Of a stretch of 64,000 nucleotides of DNA, positions 33,960 through 44,511 are shown in pieces; the stretch's first letter is position 1; each line of letters begins with the position of its first letter. The translations under genes were made by a program, and so were the position numbers. The notes under the pieces were generated by a model. The model saw nothing but the letters and a program-made list of their open reading frames with translations, was not told the DNA's origin and did no database searches. Origin of the DNA: Devosia crocina (lineage in GTDB: Bacteria > Pseudomonadota > Alphaproteobacteria > Rhizobiales > Devosiaceae); contig NZ_FPCK01000002.1 of NCBI RefSeq assembly GCF_900116545.1, positions 248,001 to 312,000 on the forward strand, read 5' to 3'.

Positions 33960-34658
33960 TCAGTTGGTCTTGAGAAGTGTTCTTACGCCATCCGGCGCCG
34001 CCACATAAGCCTTGCTGCACATTCCAAGAAAAAGTCCATGCTGGACGACCCCCGGAATGTCCAATAGCTCGCGTGAAAGCGCTTCTGGCTGCGAAATGCG
34101 GCCAAAAAACGCATCGAGAATAAGATGGCCACCGTCTGTCAGAAAGGGTTCACGTCCATCGGCTCCGCGCAGCCGGATCTCGCCCTCTGCGCCATGTTTC
34201 TTCAGCACGCCATCAAGTGCATGGCGCGTGGCGCCCAGACCGAAGCGGTTAACCTCGATGGGCAGCGGAAAGCGCCCCAGTGTTTCCACCACTTTGGAGC
34301 TATCGGCAATCACGATCATGCTGGCGGAAGCTGCAGCAACAATCTTTTCCCGCAGGAGTGCGCCACCACCCCCTTTGATAAGGTTGAGTGCGCTATCGAG
34401 TTCGTCCGCACCATCCACCGTCAGATCAAGAGCGCCGAGCGTATCAAGATCGGAGATGGGAATACTGAGGTCCCGCGCCTGCCGGTCAGTGGCTTCAGAC
34501 GTGGGCACGCAGATCACTTCCAAGCCTTCGCGCACACGAGCGCCCAAGAGATCGACGAAATGCCAGGCTGTCGAGCCGGTCCCCAGCCCCAGCCGCATGC
34601 CTGGACGCACATCTTCAAGAGCCTTGGCAGCGGCTTCGCGCTTGAGAGTGTCGGACAT
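33960..34658 (-). CDS. rpiA: Ribose-5-phosphate isomerase A
   Basis: A 232-residue enzyme interconverting ribose-5-phosphate and ribulose-5-phosphate. [13 protein letters not shown], the catalytic-base segment [11 protein letters not shown] and [13 protein letters not shown] are intact. The ATG at 34658 has a strong AAGGGGGAG ribosome site; the longer frame to 34745 lacks one. It leads a two-gene unit with DUF2059. Confidence 0.94.
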   Translation of the reverse strand: MSDTLKREAAAKALEDVRPGMRLGLGTGSTAWHFVDLLGARVREGLEVICVPTSEATDRQARDLSIPISDLDTLGALDLTVDGADELDSALNLIKGGGGALLREKIVAAASASMIVIADSSKVVETLGRFPLPIEVNRFGLGATRHALDGVLKKHGAEGEIRLRGADGREPFLTDGGHLILDAFFGRISQPEALSRELLDIPGVVQHGLFLGMCSKAYVAAPDGVRTLLKTN

Positions 34659-34909
34659 CAGCTCCCCCTTTTTCGTGCCTGATGCCGGGTTGTGCGCTCT
34701 TCTGTCAAGCCTCTCGTACAAGCCAGGATACGCAGCGCTCACCATCCACTGTCACTAGAGAGCAACACAATGTGGCACAGCAGCCATTCTTGTGGCGGAA
34801 ACGTGACTGTTAACACTTCTCCGTTATGTTGAGCCTCGATAAATAGCGCAAATGAAAGCGGACGCAGAATCAGTCGTCCGCACGCTGAGCAAAGGGCCTG
34901 GTGGAAACG

Positions 34910-35503
34910 ATGAAGTTCTTGAAAGCGATAATGGCAATCGGGCTCTCGGCCCTGTTGATGATTGGCATGGCTGCTCCGAGCCAAGCCGCCCGCGTCTACA
35001 ATCCCGACACCAATACCTGGGAAGAACCTTCTGCTGTATCGACCCGCAGCCGCGGCGGCAGCGCGATCAAGAAGCAGGTCGTCGATTATGCGACCAACCA
35101 CAAGCCGGGCACCATTGTTGTCGAAACCGGCGAGCGCCGGCTTTATCTCGTTCTCGAGGGCGGCAAGGCCATGCGCTACGGCATTGGGGTCGGCCGGGAA
35201 GGCTTCACCTTTGCCGGCACCCACCGCATCACCCGCAAGGCCGAGTGGCCCGGCTGGACCCCGCCCCCGGCCATGCGCAAGCGTGTTCCCGATCTGCCAG
35301 CCTATATGCCTGGTGGTCCTGAGAACCCGCTCGGTGCCCGCGCCCTTTATATTGGCTCGACGCTTTATCGCGTTCACGGCACTTCCGAACCTTGGTCCAT
35401 TGGGCAGGCCGTGTCCTCGGGTTGCATCCGCTTGACCAATGAAGACGTCACGGACCTTTATGAACGCGTCAAGGTCGGCGCAACCATCGTCGTCAACCAT
35501 TAA
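34910..35503 (+). CDS. L,D-transpeptidase (YkuD family)
   Basis: A 197-residue periplasmic cell-wall enzyme. A signal peptide (IMAIGLSALLMIGMAAPSQA) ends near residue 25. The catalytic YkuD core has RVHGTSEPWSIG with His156 and SSGCIRL with nucleophile Cys172. Such enzymes form 3-3 peptidoglycan cross-links or attach lipoproteins, consistent with polar-growing Hyphomicrobiales, whose walls rely on L,D-cross-links. The ATG at 34910 follows GGTGGA; the in-frame GTG at 34901 is less likely. The 250-bp upstream gap shared with rpiA has no obvious site. A terminator follows. Confidence 0.9.
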   Translation: MKFLKAIMAIGLSALLMIGMAAPSQAARVYNPDTNTWEEPSAVSTRSRGGSAIKKQVVDYATNHKPGTIVVETGERRLYLVLEGGKAMRYGIGVGREGFTFAGTHRITRKAEWPGWTPPPAMRKRVPDLPAYMPGGPENPLGARALYIGSTLYRVHGTSEPWSIGQAVSSGCIRLTNEDVTDLYERVKVGATIVVNH

Positions 35504-35528
35504 GCCTGGTTGACTGCACGAATTTCAG

Positions 35529-35552
35529 GGGGTCGCTGATGCGGCCCCTTTT
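35529..35552 (+). terminator. Terminator of the L,D-transpeptidase gene
   Basis: GGGGTCGC (35529-35536), TGAT loop, GCGGCCCC (35541-35548), then TTTTGTTTT. Confidence 0.8.
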
Positions 35553-35636
35553 GTTTTGAGCCGGCATCGCCCCGCCTCACGATAACATGTCTCAACCCCA
35601 ATTCCATTCCTGCACGCAAGCGCCTACACTGTGCGC

Positions 35637-36650
35637 ATGAACGCCCTTAACGTCCCACAGAAGCCGCTCGTCGACCGCTATGGGCGAACCGTGAGTTACC
35701 TGCGCATCTCAGTCACCGACCGCTGCGACTTCCGCTGTGTTTACTGCATGGCCGAAGACATGACCTTTCTGCCTAAAAAGGACGTGCTCAGCTTTGAGGA
35801 GATCGAGGCGATCGCAGGCGCCTTTATCGCCCGGGGGACCACCAAGATCCGTCTCACCGGCGGCGAACCGCTTGTGCGGCGCGACATCATGGAGCTTGTC
35901 ACCACGCTCGGCGGGCGCATCGGTCATGGTCTCGACGAGTTGACCCTCACCACAAATGGCAGTCAGCTCAGGCGCCATGCGGAAGGGCTTTTCGCAGCCG
36001 GAGTACGGCGCATCAACGTGTCGCTCGATACGCTCGATTCTCAGCGATTTGCCCAGGTTACGCGGCGCGGACGCCTTGCCGATGTCGAGGCCGGTATAGA
36101 GGCGGCGCAGGCTGCAGGCCTTGCCATCAAGATCAATATGGTGGCGATGCGCGGCGTCAACGAAGACGAGATCGAGCCGATGATGGCCTGGGCTCATGGC
36201 CGGGGCATGGGCCTGACCCTGATCGAAGGCATGCCGCTTGGCGAGGTCGGCATCGACCGGGTGGACAGCTACCTGCCCCTGTGCGAACTGCACGACCGTT
36301 TGGCGCGCCGTTATACTCTGACCCGGCTCGGCACACGCACGGGCGGTCCGGCACGTTACGTCCATGTCGCCGAGACTGGCGGCACGCTGGGCTTCATCAC
36401 GCCCATGAGCCACAATTTCTGCGAGAGCTGCAATCGCGTGCGGCTGACCGCAACCGGCCAGCTCTTTTTGTGCCTCGGGCAAGACGATCAGGTCAACCTG
36501 CGCGATGCGCTGCGCGAAGGTGGGCCGCAAGGCCTCGATGAAGCGCTCGACCGCGCCATGCTCATCAAGCCCAAGGGCCACGATTTCGTGCTCGAACGCG
36601 GCAAGGACACTCCCGCCGTTGCCCGCCACATGAGCGTCACCGGTGGCTAG
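35637..36650 (+). CDS. moaA: GTP 3',8-cyclase (molybdenum cofactor biosynthesis)
   Basis: A 337-residue radical-SAM enzyme that starts molybdopterin synthesis from GTP. The N-terminal 4Fe-4S site is C30-x3-C34-x2-C37 in [11 protein letters not shown]; a second cluster is in the C-terminal [28 protein letters not shown] and the terminal glycine pair (VTGG) required for activity are present. The start is set at the ATG; a GTG six bases earlier is in frame and cannot be excluded. No other moa gene is adjacent. Confidence 0.94.
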   Translation: MNALNVPQKPLVDRYGRTVSYLRISVTDRCDFRCVYCMAEDMTFLPKKDVLSFEEIEAIAGAFIARGTTKIRLTGGEPLVRRDIMELVTTLGGRIGHGLDELTLTTNGSQLRRHAEGLFAAGVRRINVSLDTLDSQRFAQVTRRGRLADVEAGIEAAQAAGLAIKINMVAMRGVNEDEIEPMMAWAHGRGMGLTLIEGMPLGEVGIDRVDSYLPLCELHDRLARRYTLTRLGTRTGGPARYVHVAETGGTLGFITPMSHNFCESCNRVRLTATGQLFLCLGQDDQVNLRDALREGGPQGLDEALDRAMLIKPKGHDFVLERGKDTPAVARHMSVTGG

Positions 36651-36677
36651 GCACGATGCGCTGCGGTAAGTCGTGAA

Positions 36678-36702
36678 GGAACATGCGCAGCCGCGCTCCG
36701 TT
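36678..36702 (+). promoter_or_regulatory. Perfect EcfG-type general stress promoter
   Basis: GGAAC (36678-36682), exactly 16 bp, CGTT (36699-36702), identical to the alphaproteobacterial EcfG consensus. The expected start of transcription, near 36709, leaves a leader of about 22 bases before the hydrolase ATG. Confidence 0.65.
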
Positions 36703-36730
36703 TGCCAGAAACGCAAGTGAGGTTTGGCAA

Positions 36731-37540
36731 ATGCGACAGATCGTATTCGTGCACGGCATGTTTCAAAATCCGAGAAGTTGGGAAGAGTGGACCCGTTTCT
36801 TCACCGAGCGCGGATATGAATGCATCGTGCCGGCCTGGCCGCTGCATGAGGACGAGCCGGCAACGCTGCGCGCCAACCCGCCCGAAGAACTAGGCGACCT
36901 CCACCTATGCGAGATCCTCGCCCGGGTGGAGCAATCGCTTGCCGACCTCGATGCGCCCATCATGATCGGCCATTCGGTAGGCGGCCTGATCACACAGATC
37001 ATGCTCAATCGCGGACTTGTCAGCGCCGGGGTCGCCATCAGTTCCGTTGCGCCCAATGACATGATCGATTTCGACTGGGGCTTCATCAAGAACAGCGCGC
37101 TGATCGCCAATCCATTCAAGGGCAATGAGCCCATCTTCATGGACGAGAAGACCTTTCACCGCTCTTTTGCCAATACTCTGACCCGTGAGCAGGCGGGGCG
37201 TGCCTATGCCGAGTATGCAACCCATGACAGCCGTAATGTGCTGCGCGATTGCCTGGGTTCGGATGGGCGTATCGATCTTGCCCATTCGCACGGGCCCCTG
37301 CTGTTGATCGGCGGCGAGAAGGACGAGATCATTCCCGCCGACCTCGTGCGCAAGAATGCAGCGGCTTACGACGATCGCGTGGGCATTGTCGAGCACAAGG
37401 AATTTTCCGGCCGCAGCCACTTCATCTGCGGCGAACCGGGTTGGGAGGAAGTGGCGCTTTATGTCGCTGACTGGCTCGAACAGGTCGCCATTCACCCCAG
37501 CGGAAGCTTTTATGGAGAGGGCTTCAGCGCCTTCCGTTAG
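36731..37540 (+). CDS. Alpha/beta-hydrolase
   Basis: A 269-residue hydrolase. The oxyanion-hole HGMF at the start (VFVHGMFQNPRSWEEW), nucleophile Ser82 in GHSVGG, acid in GGEKDEIIP and a late His in SGRSHFICGEPGWEE form the expected triad. Substrate unknown; similar proteins are annotated as generic lipases/esterases. The ATG at 36731 follows TGAGG; the longer frame from 36683 would place translation within the promoter. It is under a perfect EcfG-type promoter, implying induction in stress or stationary phase. Its 3' end overlaps the convergent VOC gene by 17 bp. Confidence 0.88.
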   Translation: MRQIVFVHGMFQNPRSWEEWTRFFTERGYECIVPAWPLHEDEPATLRANPPEELGDLHLCEILARVEQSLADLDAPIMIGHSVGGLITQIMLNRGLVSAGVAISSVAPNDMIDFDWGFIKNSALIANPFKGNEPIFMDEKTFHRSFANTLTREQAGRAYAEYATHDSRNVLRDCLGSDGRIDLAHSHGPLLLIGGEKDEIIPADLVRKNAAAYDDRVGIVEHKEFSGRSHFICGEPGWEEVALYVADWLEQVAIHPSGSFYGEGFSAFR

Positions 37541-37946
37541 CATCAGGGCGATCGGGTGAGCGCTCGATCAGTTCCACCAGAATGCCGTCTGGGTCACGCA
37601 CAAAGGCAACTCGCCGGACCATTTCGCGGTTGTGAGCATCGCGCGGACGCTCGGCGATCTCGACGCCTGCGGATTCGAGCTCAGCGAAGGCTGCATCGAC
37701 ATCATCGACTGCGAAGGTCATGTGCCGCATGCCAGCTTCGCCGACCGGCACATCGCGGAAGCGCTGTACCGGACGCCTTTCGGAAAACACTTCCAGCATG
37801 CCTGAGCCGGTATCGAGGAATGCCACTTCGCCAGTGCCCGATGGCTTGCGCAAGGCAAGGCGGAGGCCAAGCAGATCACAGTAGAAGTGAATGGCGCGGT
37901 CCATATCCGAGACCGTAATCCCAATATGTTCGAAGCCAACCAGCAT
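37524..37946 (-). CDS. VOC-family protein, glyoxalase I-like
   Basis: A 140-residue VOC protein. FEHIGITVSDMDRAIHFYCDLLGLRL and the closing AFVRDPDGILVELIER give the paired beta-alpha-beta-beta-beta modules with metal-binding His and Glu. It could be a lactoylglutathione lyase or methylmalonyl-CoA epimerase-like enzyme; sequence alone does not decide. Its ATG directly abuts the Lrp stop codon, so the two are one transcript. Confidence 0.85.
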   Translation of the reverse strand: MLVGFEHIGITVSDMDRAIHFYCDLLGLRLALRKPSGTGEVAFLDTGSGMLEVFSERRPVQRFRDVPVGEAGMRHMTFAVDDVDAAFAELESAGVEIAERPRDAHNREMVRRVAFVRDPDGILVELIERSPDRPDANGRR

Positions 37947-38432
37947 TTACTTGTCGTCGTCCACGACAAGGGCGAAGTCGAGCGGCAAAGCCGTGGTATA
38001 TTTGATCTGCCCCATGGCAAAAGCGGAGCTGACATCGGTCAGGTTGATCTTGCTGATCAGGCGCTTGTAGAAGGTGTCATAGGCTTGGATATCGGGCACC
38101 ACGACGCGCATCAAGTAGTCGACATCCCCGCTCATACGGTAAAACTCGACGACTTCGGGAAACTCGTCGATGACACCGGAAAATTTGCGCATCCAGGCTT
38201 CGTTGTGCTCGTTGGTCTTGACCGATACGAATACGGTCACCCCCACATTGACCTTGGATGGATCGAGCACGGCGACGCGGCGCTGGATGACACCGTCTTC
38301 TTCCATCTTCTGGATGCGCCGCCAGCAGGGGGTGGTAGAAAGGCCCACCTTGCGCCCAATCTCCGCCACCGGCACGGTGGCATCTTTTTGAAGCAACGTC
38401 AGTATCTTGCGGTCGATCTTATCCAGCGCCAT
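37947..38432 (-). CDS. Lrp/AsnC-family transcriptional regulator
   Basis: A 161-residue regulator: N-terminal helix-turn-helix (LDKIDRKILTLLQKD, then VPVAEIGRKVGLSTTPCWRRIQKMEEDGVIQ) and a C-terminal RAM ligand-binding domain (about 70-150; VSVKTNEHNEAWMRKF, VVEFYRMSGDVDYLMRVVVPDI). Such proteins form octamers and respond to amino acids. It precedes the VOC gene with zero spacing and may control it. The 277-bp gap upstream, shared with the divergent kinase, contains an AAATTAACC stretch and a GCAATG-N8-CATTGC dyad (38666-38685) but no firm promoter. Confidence 0.9.
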   Translation of the reverse strand: MALDKIDRKILTLLQKDATVPVAEIGRKVGLSTTPCWRRIQKMEEDGVIQRRVAVLDPSKVNVGVTVFVSVKTNEHNEAWMRKFSGVIDEFPEVVEFYRMSGDVDYLMRVVVPDIQAYDTFYKRLISKINLTDVSSAFAMGQIKYTTALPLDFALVVDDDK

Positions 38433-38709
38433 TCAGCTCTCTTGGGAAATCTGATTTTCGTTATTCGAGTTTTTGGGGGCACTCACGCACGCGAGATTGG
38501 CATATCAGCTCTATCGACGCAATAAATTTGCTTCACCGCTCCCCTCTTGGCAGCGCAAAAGAAAATTAACCAAGCTCCGTCGCACAGTGCGAATGTCGCC
38601 CGATCTCGACCGAACGACTTCACCCCCTATTAACCCTAGCTCCCCTAATCTCGAACGGTGCGTAAGCAATGGCCGTTGTCATTGCATGAGTTAGTAATGA
38701 GTACCCGCC

Positions 38710-40236
<1,527 letters not shown>

Positions 40237-40299
40237 TTGCCCCATGCCGCGAAATCGTCGAGATCCTTTTCCTCGATAAAAAAGACCGGGGAGTTATCC

Positions 40300-40944
40300 A
40301 TGAGATCGATTCTGCTGGCCGGGATGCTGTTGGCCACCTTACCTGCAGCCACGTTCGCGCAGCTGATGCCAATACCTGAGCACGCCGCTGCTGGGAGAGA
40401 AACCTTCGACACCAGCTATCGCGCTTCCGCCATGGCGAGCGCCCGTATCCAGCGCAGCTTTCTCGATTCCATACGGTGGAGCATCGGTGCTGAAGTACGC
40501 GACAATATCCGCACCGTTTTCGGCGAAAAACCTCCACTCGAAACCTGGCAGGAACTCGTCGCCGCGGATGGACTTGCGTTGGGCAATGTTGCCGATGCCT
40601 TGACCGCCTATTGGGTGCTCAACTGGATCACCGCCAATGCGCGCTACACGATCGAGATCGATAACGAACCTATCCGCCGCCAGCTCGCCGCAGCAATGGA
40701 GGCTGACACCAACTTTCGGCGCTTCGATGACCTGCAAAAGCAGGATATGGCGGAGGGCTATATCCTCAAATTCCTTGTCGAGCACACAGCACTCCAAGAT
40801 GCACTTGCCAAGAACGATATCAGGGCGCTGAGCCGGCTGGCACTAGCATCTGCGACCCGCTTTCGTCAGCAAATGGGCGTCAACCTCCTTGCACTCGAGC
40901 CCGGCCCCGAGGGGCTGGTTCCCAAGGCGGCTGGTGGACAGTAG
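40300..40944 (+). CDS. Exported protein of unknown function
   Basis: A 214-residue protein with a signal peptide (ILLAGMLLATLPAATFAQ, cut near residue 21) and a helical mature part. Recognisable pieces are IQRSFLDSIRWSIGAEVRDNIRTVF-like helices, LTAYWVLNWITAN and the late LSRLALASATRFRQQMGVNLLALE. I do not recognise the family with confidence. The ATG follows GGGGAG. It starts 63 bp after the kinase on the same strand and could be co-transcribed with it; it ends 7 bp from the convergent cobT. Confidence 0.7.
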   Translation: MRSILLAGMLLATLPAATFAQLMPIPEHAAAGRETFDTSYRASAMASARIQRSFLDSIRWSIGAEVRDNIRTVFGEKPPLETWQELVAADGLALGNVADALTAYWVLNWITANARYTIEIDNEPIRRQLAAAMEADTNFRRFDDLQKQDMAEGYILKFLVEHTALQDALAKNDIRALSRLALASATRFRQQMGVNLLALEPGPEGLVPKAAGGQ

Positions 40945-40951
40945 CAGTGGT

Positions 40952-41944
40952 TTACGCCGTCGCCATATTGGCGTGAAGATGCAGAGCTGTCTTGATCATG
41001 ACGATGCCGAGCGCAGCTCCTGCGCCCTCCCCCAGATGGAGGCCAAGATCAAGCAGTGGCCGTTGACCCAGATGGGCTATCACGCGGCCATGCGGGCCTG
41101 CATCCGACACATGGGCGAAGAGGCAGTGTTCTATAGCTTGTGGATTAACCGCATGGGCGATCGCCGCAGCGGCGGTTGCGACATAGCCATCAATGACGAC
41201 CGGCACTTTCTGGTGTCGTGCCGCAATAAGGGCGCCGAGCATGGCCGCCACTTCCCGCCCACCAAGCCGCGCCAGCACTTCGAGTGGATGGTTCAGCGCA
41301 CCGGCATGGACAGAAAGCGCCTGGTCGATTACCCCAGCCTTGCGTACCAAGCCCGCATCGTCCAGACCGGAGCCGCGCGCCGCCCAGTCGGCACCGGTGC
41401 CACCATAAAGCGCCGCAAAGACTGCGGCCGCCGACGTCGTGCTGCCAACACCGACATCTCCGAGGCCGATCACGTCGGGCTTGCCGGCCACCGCTTCCAT
41501 GCCATAGGCGATCGTTGCGGCGGCCATCTTGTCTTCGAATGCCGCTTCCGTTGCGATATCACCCGTGGGCATTTCGAGGGCAAGCTCAAAGACCCGAAGA
41601 TTGATCTCGTGCAGCCCGCAGATCTGAGAAACCGCGGAACCACCATTGGTCATATTGGCGACCATCTGCGCTGTCGCCTCGGGAGCGTAGGCCGAAACTG
41701 CGTGGGCGGCGAGGCCGTGATTACCGGCAAAGATCGTCACCATTGGATTGTCCAGACGCGGCGCACTCCGGTGCTGCCAACGGGCTAGGAACTCGACGAG
41801 TTGCTCGAGTTTACCAAGGGAGCCGACCGGCTTTGCAAGGGCAGCATTGCGTTGGCGCACGGCCGCAACGGCTGCTTCGTCTCCGTCGGGAACGGCAGTG
41901 AGCAATTCCACGATATCGGCGAAGGCGGGATTGAGGGCGGTCAT
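40952..41944 (-). CDS. cobT: Nicotinate-nucleotide-dimethylbenzimidazole phosphoribosyltransferase
   Basis: A 330-residue enzyme making alpha-ribazole phosphate for the lower ligand of cobalamin. KPVGSLGKLEQL at the N-terminus, MVTIFAGNHG, ATAQMVANMTNGGSAV, LGDVGVGSTTSAAA, VIDGYVATAAAAIA and the catalytic Glu306 in LHLGEGAGAALG are all present. Cobalamin genes usually cluster or follow a B12 riboswitch; neither is seen here, and the 180 bp upstream shows no riboswitch-like structure. CobS or CobC genes are not adjacent. Confidence 0.94.
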   Translation of the reverse strand: MTALNPAFADIVELLTAVPDGDEAAVAAVRQRNAALAKPVGSLGKLEQLVEFLARWQHRSAPRLDNPMVTIFAGNHGLAAHAVSAYAPEATAQMVANMTNGGSAVSQICGLHEINLRVFELALEMPTGDIATEAAFEDKMAAATIAYGMEAVAGKPDVIGLGDVGVGSTTSAAAVFAALYGGTGADWAARGSGLDDAGLVRKAGVIDQALSVHAGALNHPLEVLARLGGREVAAMLGALIAARHQKVPVVIDGYVATAAAAIAHAVNPQAIEHCLFAHVSDAGPHGRVIAHLGQRPLLDLGLHLGEGAGAALGIVMIKTALHLHANMATA

Positions 41945-42124
41945 GGCAGGTCCGGCACGATTTGAGCTGCGGACTTGTTGCCCAGAATGGCAGCAATTGC
42001 AAACAAGAGCTGGAGCCGCACCGCTGCATCGGCGTTATGCTCCACCAAGGGCGCGGCAGGACTTGAAATTGCCGCCTTGGGCCCCTTAATCTTTTAGACG
42101 ACAGTGAGAGGCGAACCCAACAGC

Positions 42125-42811
42125 ATGATTTTCATCGGCCTTGCGCTGCTCGTTGCTATCGGCATCGCGTTCATGATCAGCGCTGATGCCGGCAGTTTGG
42201 TCGGGCTCACCCAGGCTCAGACAGCGCAGCTCGTGCCGCTTCTCGTAATCCTCATCGTTTTTGCTGGCGGTGCATTTGCCCGACCGCGGAAAGCCTCCGA
42301 ACTTTTGACCAGCCTTGCCCTATGGGTCGGCATTTTTGCGCTGGTCGGGGTCGGCTATGCATATCGCGACGAACTCACCAGCGTTCTCGATCGCGTCACC
42401 GGCGAATTGCAGCCCGGCGTAGCGGTCGTCGACAGCAGCCGTGGCACCGCGGTTTTCCGTCGTGGGCTAGGCGGCCATTTCGAGATCGCCGCCACTATCA
42501 ACGGCCATACGACCCCGATGATCTTCGATACCGGCGCCAGCGCCGTCGTCCTCACGCGCCAAGATGCAGCCGCTGCCGGCATAGATCTGGATGGCCTGCG
42601 CTACGTCATCCCGGTTTCCACCGCGAATGGCACAGGCATGGCTGCACGCACCCGCCTTCAGTCCATCGAGGTCGGCGGTATCGCGCGCCGCAACGTCACG
42701 GCCTTTGTCACAGAACAGGGTGCGTTGGAAACTAGCCTCCTTGGCATGACCTTCCTCGAAACCCTCTCCCGCTACAGCGTCACCCAGAACTCGCTGGAAC
42801 TGCAGGACTAA
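42125..42811 (+). CDS. Membrane-anchored clan AA aspartic protease (TIGR02281 family)
   Basis: A 228-residue retropepsin-like protein. Three N-terminal hydrophobic segments (about 1-20, 30-50 and 60-80) precede one protease lobe with the active-site IFDTGASAVVLT (Asp135) and the closing LLGMTFLETLSRY. A single lobe means it must act as a dimer. The family is common in alphaproteobacteria, with physiological substrate unknown. The ATG at 42125 is used; a GTG at 42104 is in frame. It converges on dusA with a 13-bp gap. Confidence 0.86.
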   Translation: MIFIGLALLVAIGIAFMISADAGSLVGLTQAQTAQLVPLLVILIVFAGGAFARPRKASELLTSLALWVGIFALVGVGYAYRDELTSVLDRVTGELQPGVAVVDSSRGTAVFRRGLGGHFEIAATINGHTTPMIFDTGASAVVLTRQDAAAAGIDLDGLRYVIPVSTANGTGMAARTRLQSIEVGGIARRNVTAFVTEQGALETSLLGMTFLETLSRYSVTQNSLELQD

Positions 42812-42824
42812 CGAGAGACGTTCC

Positions 42825-43847
42825 TCAGCTCGCGGCGGCCTCGGCGCGATCTTCTACGACCGCGAGAGCATGGATGAAGACTTCTGGACCCGCCTTGGGC
42901 TTGCAGGCATCGACGCTCAGGATCTGGCGGAACTGGCGGGCTCCGGGTCGACCATTGGCAAGGCCCAGCATGTGCCGTGCGATGTTGTTGAGCCGCGTTC
43001 CCTCACTGAGCTGGGTCTCGGCATAGTCGGCCATGGCGCGCATGACCTCTGCGAGTGTCAGGCCCGAGGGCGCTTGCCCGAAGAGACGCTCGTCCACTTC
43101 AGCCAGCATCATGGGATTATGATAGACAGCCCGGCCGAGCATCACGCCATCCATATGCTCGAGGTGATTGCCGATCTCGTGAAAAGTCTCGATCCCGCCA
43201 TTGATCATCATGGGCAAGTGCGAGAGGCGCCGCTTGAGGCGGTAGACGCGCTCGTAGTTGAGCGGCGGAATGGTGCGGTTTTCCTTGGGGCTGAGGCCCT
43301 GTAGCCAGGCCTTCCGCGCATGGACATAAAGCGCAGCGATACCCGCCTCGACCACTGTATCGGCGAACCGATCGAGGCTCTCCTCGATATCCTGGTCATC
43401 GATGCCGATGCGGCACTTGACCGTTACCGGCTTGTCAGTTGCCGCGCGCATGGCGCGGACGCAATCGGCCACGAGATCCGGCTCGGCCATCAGACAGGCG
43501 CCGAACCGGCCCGACTGCACCCTGTCCGAAGGGCAACCGACATTGAGGTTGATCTCGTCATAGCCATAGGCTTCGCCCAGCCGCGTCGCTGCAGCCAGAT
43601 CGGCGGGGTCGGAGCCCCCCAACTGCAGCGCTACCGGCTGCTCCACCGGGTCGAAGCGCAGGTGCCGCGCCGCGTCGCCATGCAACACCGCGCCGGTCGT
43701 GATCATCTCGGTGAACAGCAGCCCGTGCCTGGTCAGCAGGCGATGCAGATAACGGCAATGCCGATCGGTCCAGTCAATCATCGGTGCCACGGAAAAGCGG
43801 CGGGCGGCTTGGAGCGGAACGGCCGTGCCGCGCGGTGCCTCGGTCAT
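42825..43847 (-). CDS. dusA: tRNA-dihydrouridine synthase A
   Basis: A 340-residue FMN enzyme reducing uridine (positions 20/20a) in the tRNA D-loop. RFSVAPMIDWTDRHCRYLHR, the catalytic Cys in NLNVGCPSDRVQSGRFGACL, KCRIGIDD, VHARKAWLQGLSPKENR and MINGGI mark it as DusA rather than DusB/C. The 140-bp gap beyond its start is shared with the divergent uspA and includes the FNR-type box. Confidence 0.93.
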   Translation of the reverse strand: MTEAPRGTAVPLQAARRFSVAPMIDWTDRHCRYLHRLLTRHGLLFTEMITTGAVLHGDAARHLRFDPVEQPVALQLGGSDPADLAAATRLGEAYGYDEINLNVGCPSDRVQSGRFGACLMAEPDLVADCVRAMRAATDKPVTVKCRIGIDDQDIEESLDRFADTVVEAGIAALYVHARKAWLQGLSPKENRTIPPLNYERVYRLKRRLSHLPMMINGGIETFHEIGNHLEHMDGVMLGRAVYHNPMMLAEVDERLFGQAPSGLTLAEVMRAMADYAETQLSEGTRLNNIARHMLGLANGRPGARQFRQILSVDACKPKAGPEVFIHALAVVEDRAEAAAS

Positions 43848-43915
43848 GGGCGCAGGGTCCGTATGGTCTAAGAGGGCTCCCCATATCGCTTTTGCCGCCC
43901 CTGTGCAACGAGGCC

Positions 43916-43929
43916 CTGATCTGGATCAA
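43916..43929 (+). promoter_or_regulatory. FNR/FixK-type binding site upstream of uspA
   Basis: CTGAT-CTGG-ATCAA matches nine of the ten defined bases of TTGAT-N4-ATCAA. Its centre is 65 bp before the uspA ATG, which puts transcription start near 43964 if the usual -41.5 activator geometry applies. Confidence 0.6.
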
Positions 43930-43987
43930 AGCCGGCCAAGGCGCGTTGGCCTAGCATCAGAACAGCTACTCACCCGGGGAGAAAACC

Positions 43988-44437
43988 ATGTATTCACGCA
44001 TCGTCTGCGCCATAGACGGATCCGAACTGAGCACCAAGGCCCTCAATCACGCTTTCGTCCTAGCGAGCCGCCTGGGCGCCACGCTTATTGCCGTGAACGT
44101 CACCGACCCCTCTGTCGTCATGTCGCCAGGCGCAGAAATGATGATGGTCGACACCTCCAACGTCATCGCTGAACTCGACAAGGCCAAGCGTGAAGGCGCA
44201 AGGAGTGTGCTGGCTGACGCCTCGGCCAAGGCCAGCGCAGCCGGCATCAACCTTGAAACACTCCATGTCCCCGATCTGCCTGCAGCTGAAGGCATTCTTA
44301 AAGGTGCTCGGGACACGGGCGCGGATCTGATCGTCATGGGATCTCATGGCCGTCGAGGGCTCGGACGGCTTCTGCTCGGCAGCCAGGCGGCGGAAGTTCT
44401 GGCGCATGCGGAGGTACCGGTGCTGATCATCAAGTAG
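43988..44437 (+). CDS. Universal stress protein, UspA family
   Basis: A 149-residue Usp domain. It begins SRIVCAIDGSELSTKAL and has the nucleotide-binding GSHGRRGLGRLLLGSQAAEVL, matching the G-x2-G-x9-G-S/T motif of ATP-binding Usps. Rossmann-like dimer expected. Usp genes in rhizobia and relatives are often under FNR/FixK-type control in low oxygen, and this one has such a box. It has a GGGGAGA ribosome site and is first in a run with an FGGY kinase and NDH-2. Confidence 0.9.
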   Translation: MYSRIVCAIDGSELSTKALNHAFVLASRLGATLIAVNVTDPSVVMSPGAEMMMVDTSNVIAELDKAKREGARSVLADASAKASAAGINLETLHVPDLPAAEGILKGARDTGADLIVMGSHGRRGLGRLLLGSQAAEVLAHAEVPVLIIK

Positions 44438-44511
44438 CACTAACATGTCAGCTCTGGCGTGGCTGACCGTTTCCCGCTAAGAGGCGGTGAGCCCATAAAG
44501 AGTGCCGCGCC

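Noticed and set aside
41945..42124. Cobalamin riboswitch ahead of cobT
   Set aside because: No B12-box-like sequence or the expected multi-stem fold in the 180 bp upstream on the cobT strand.
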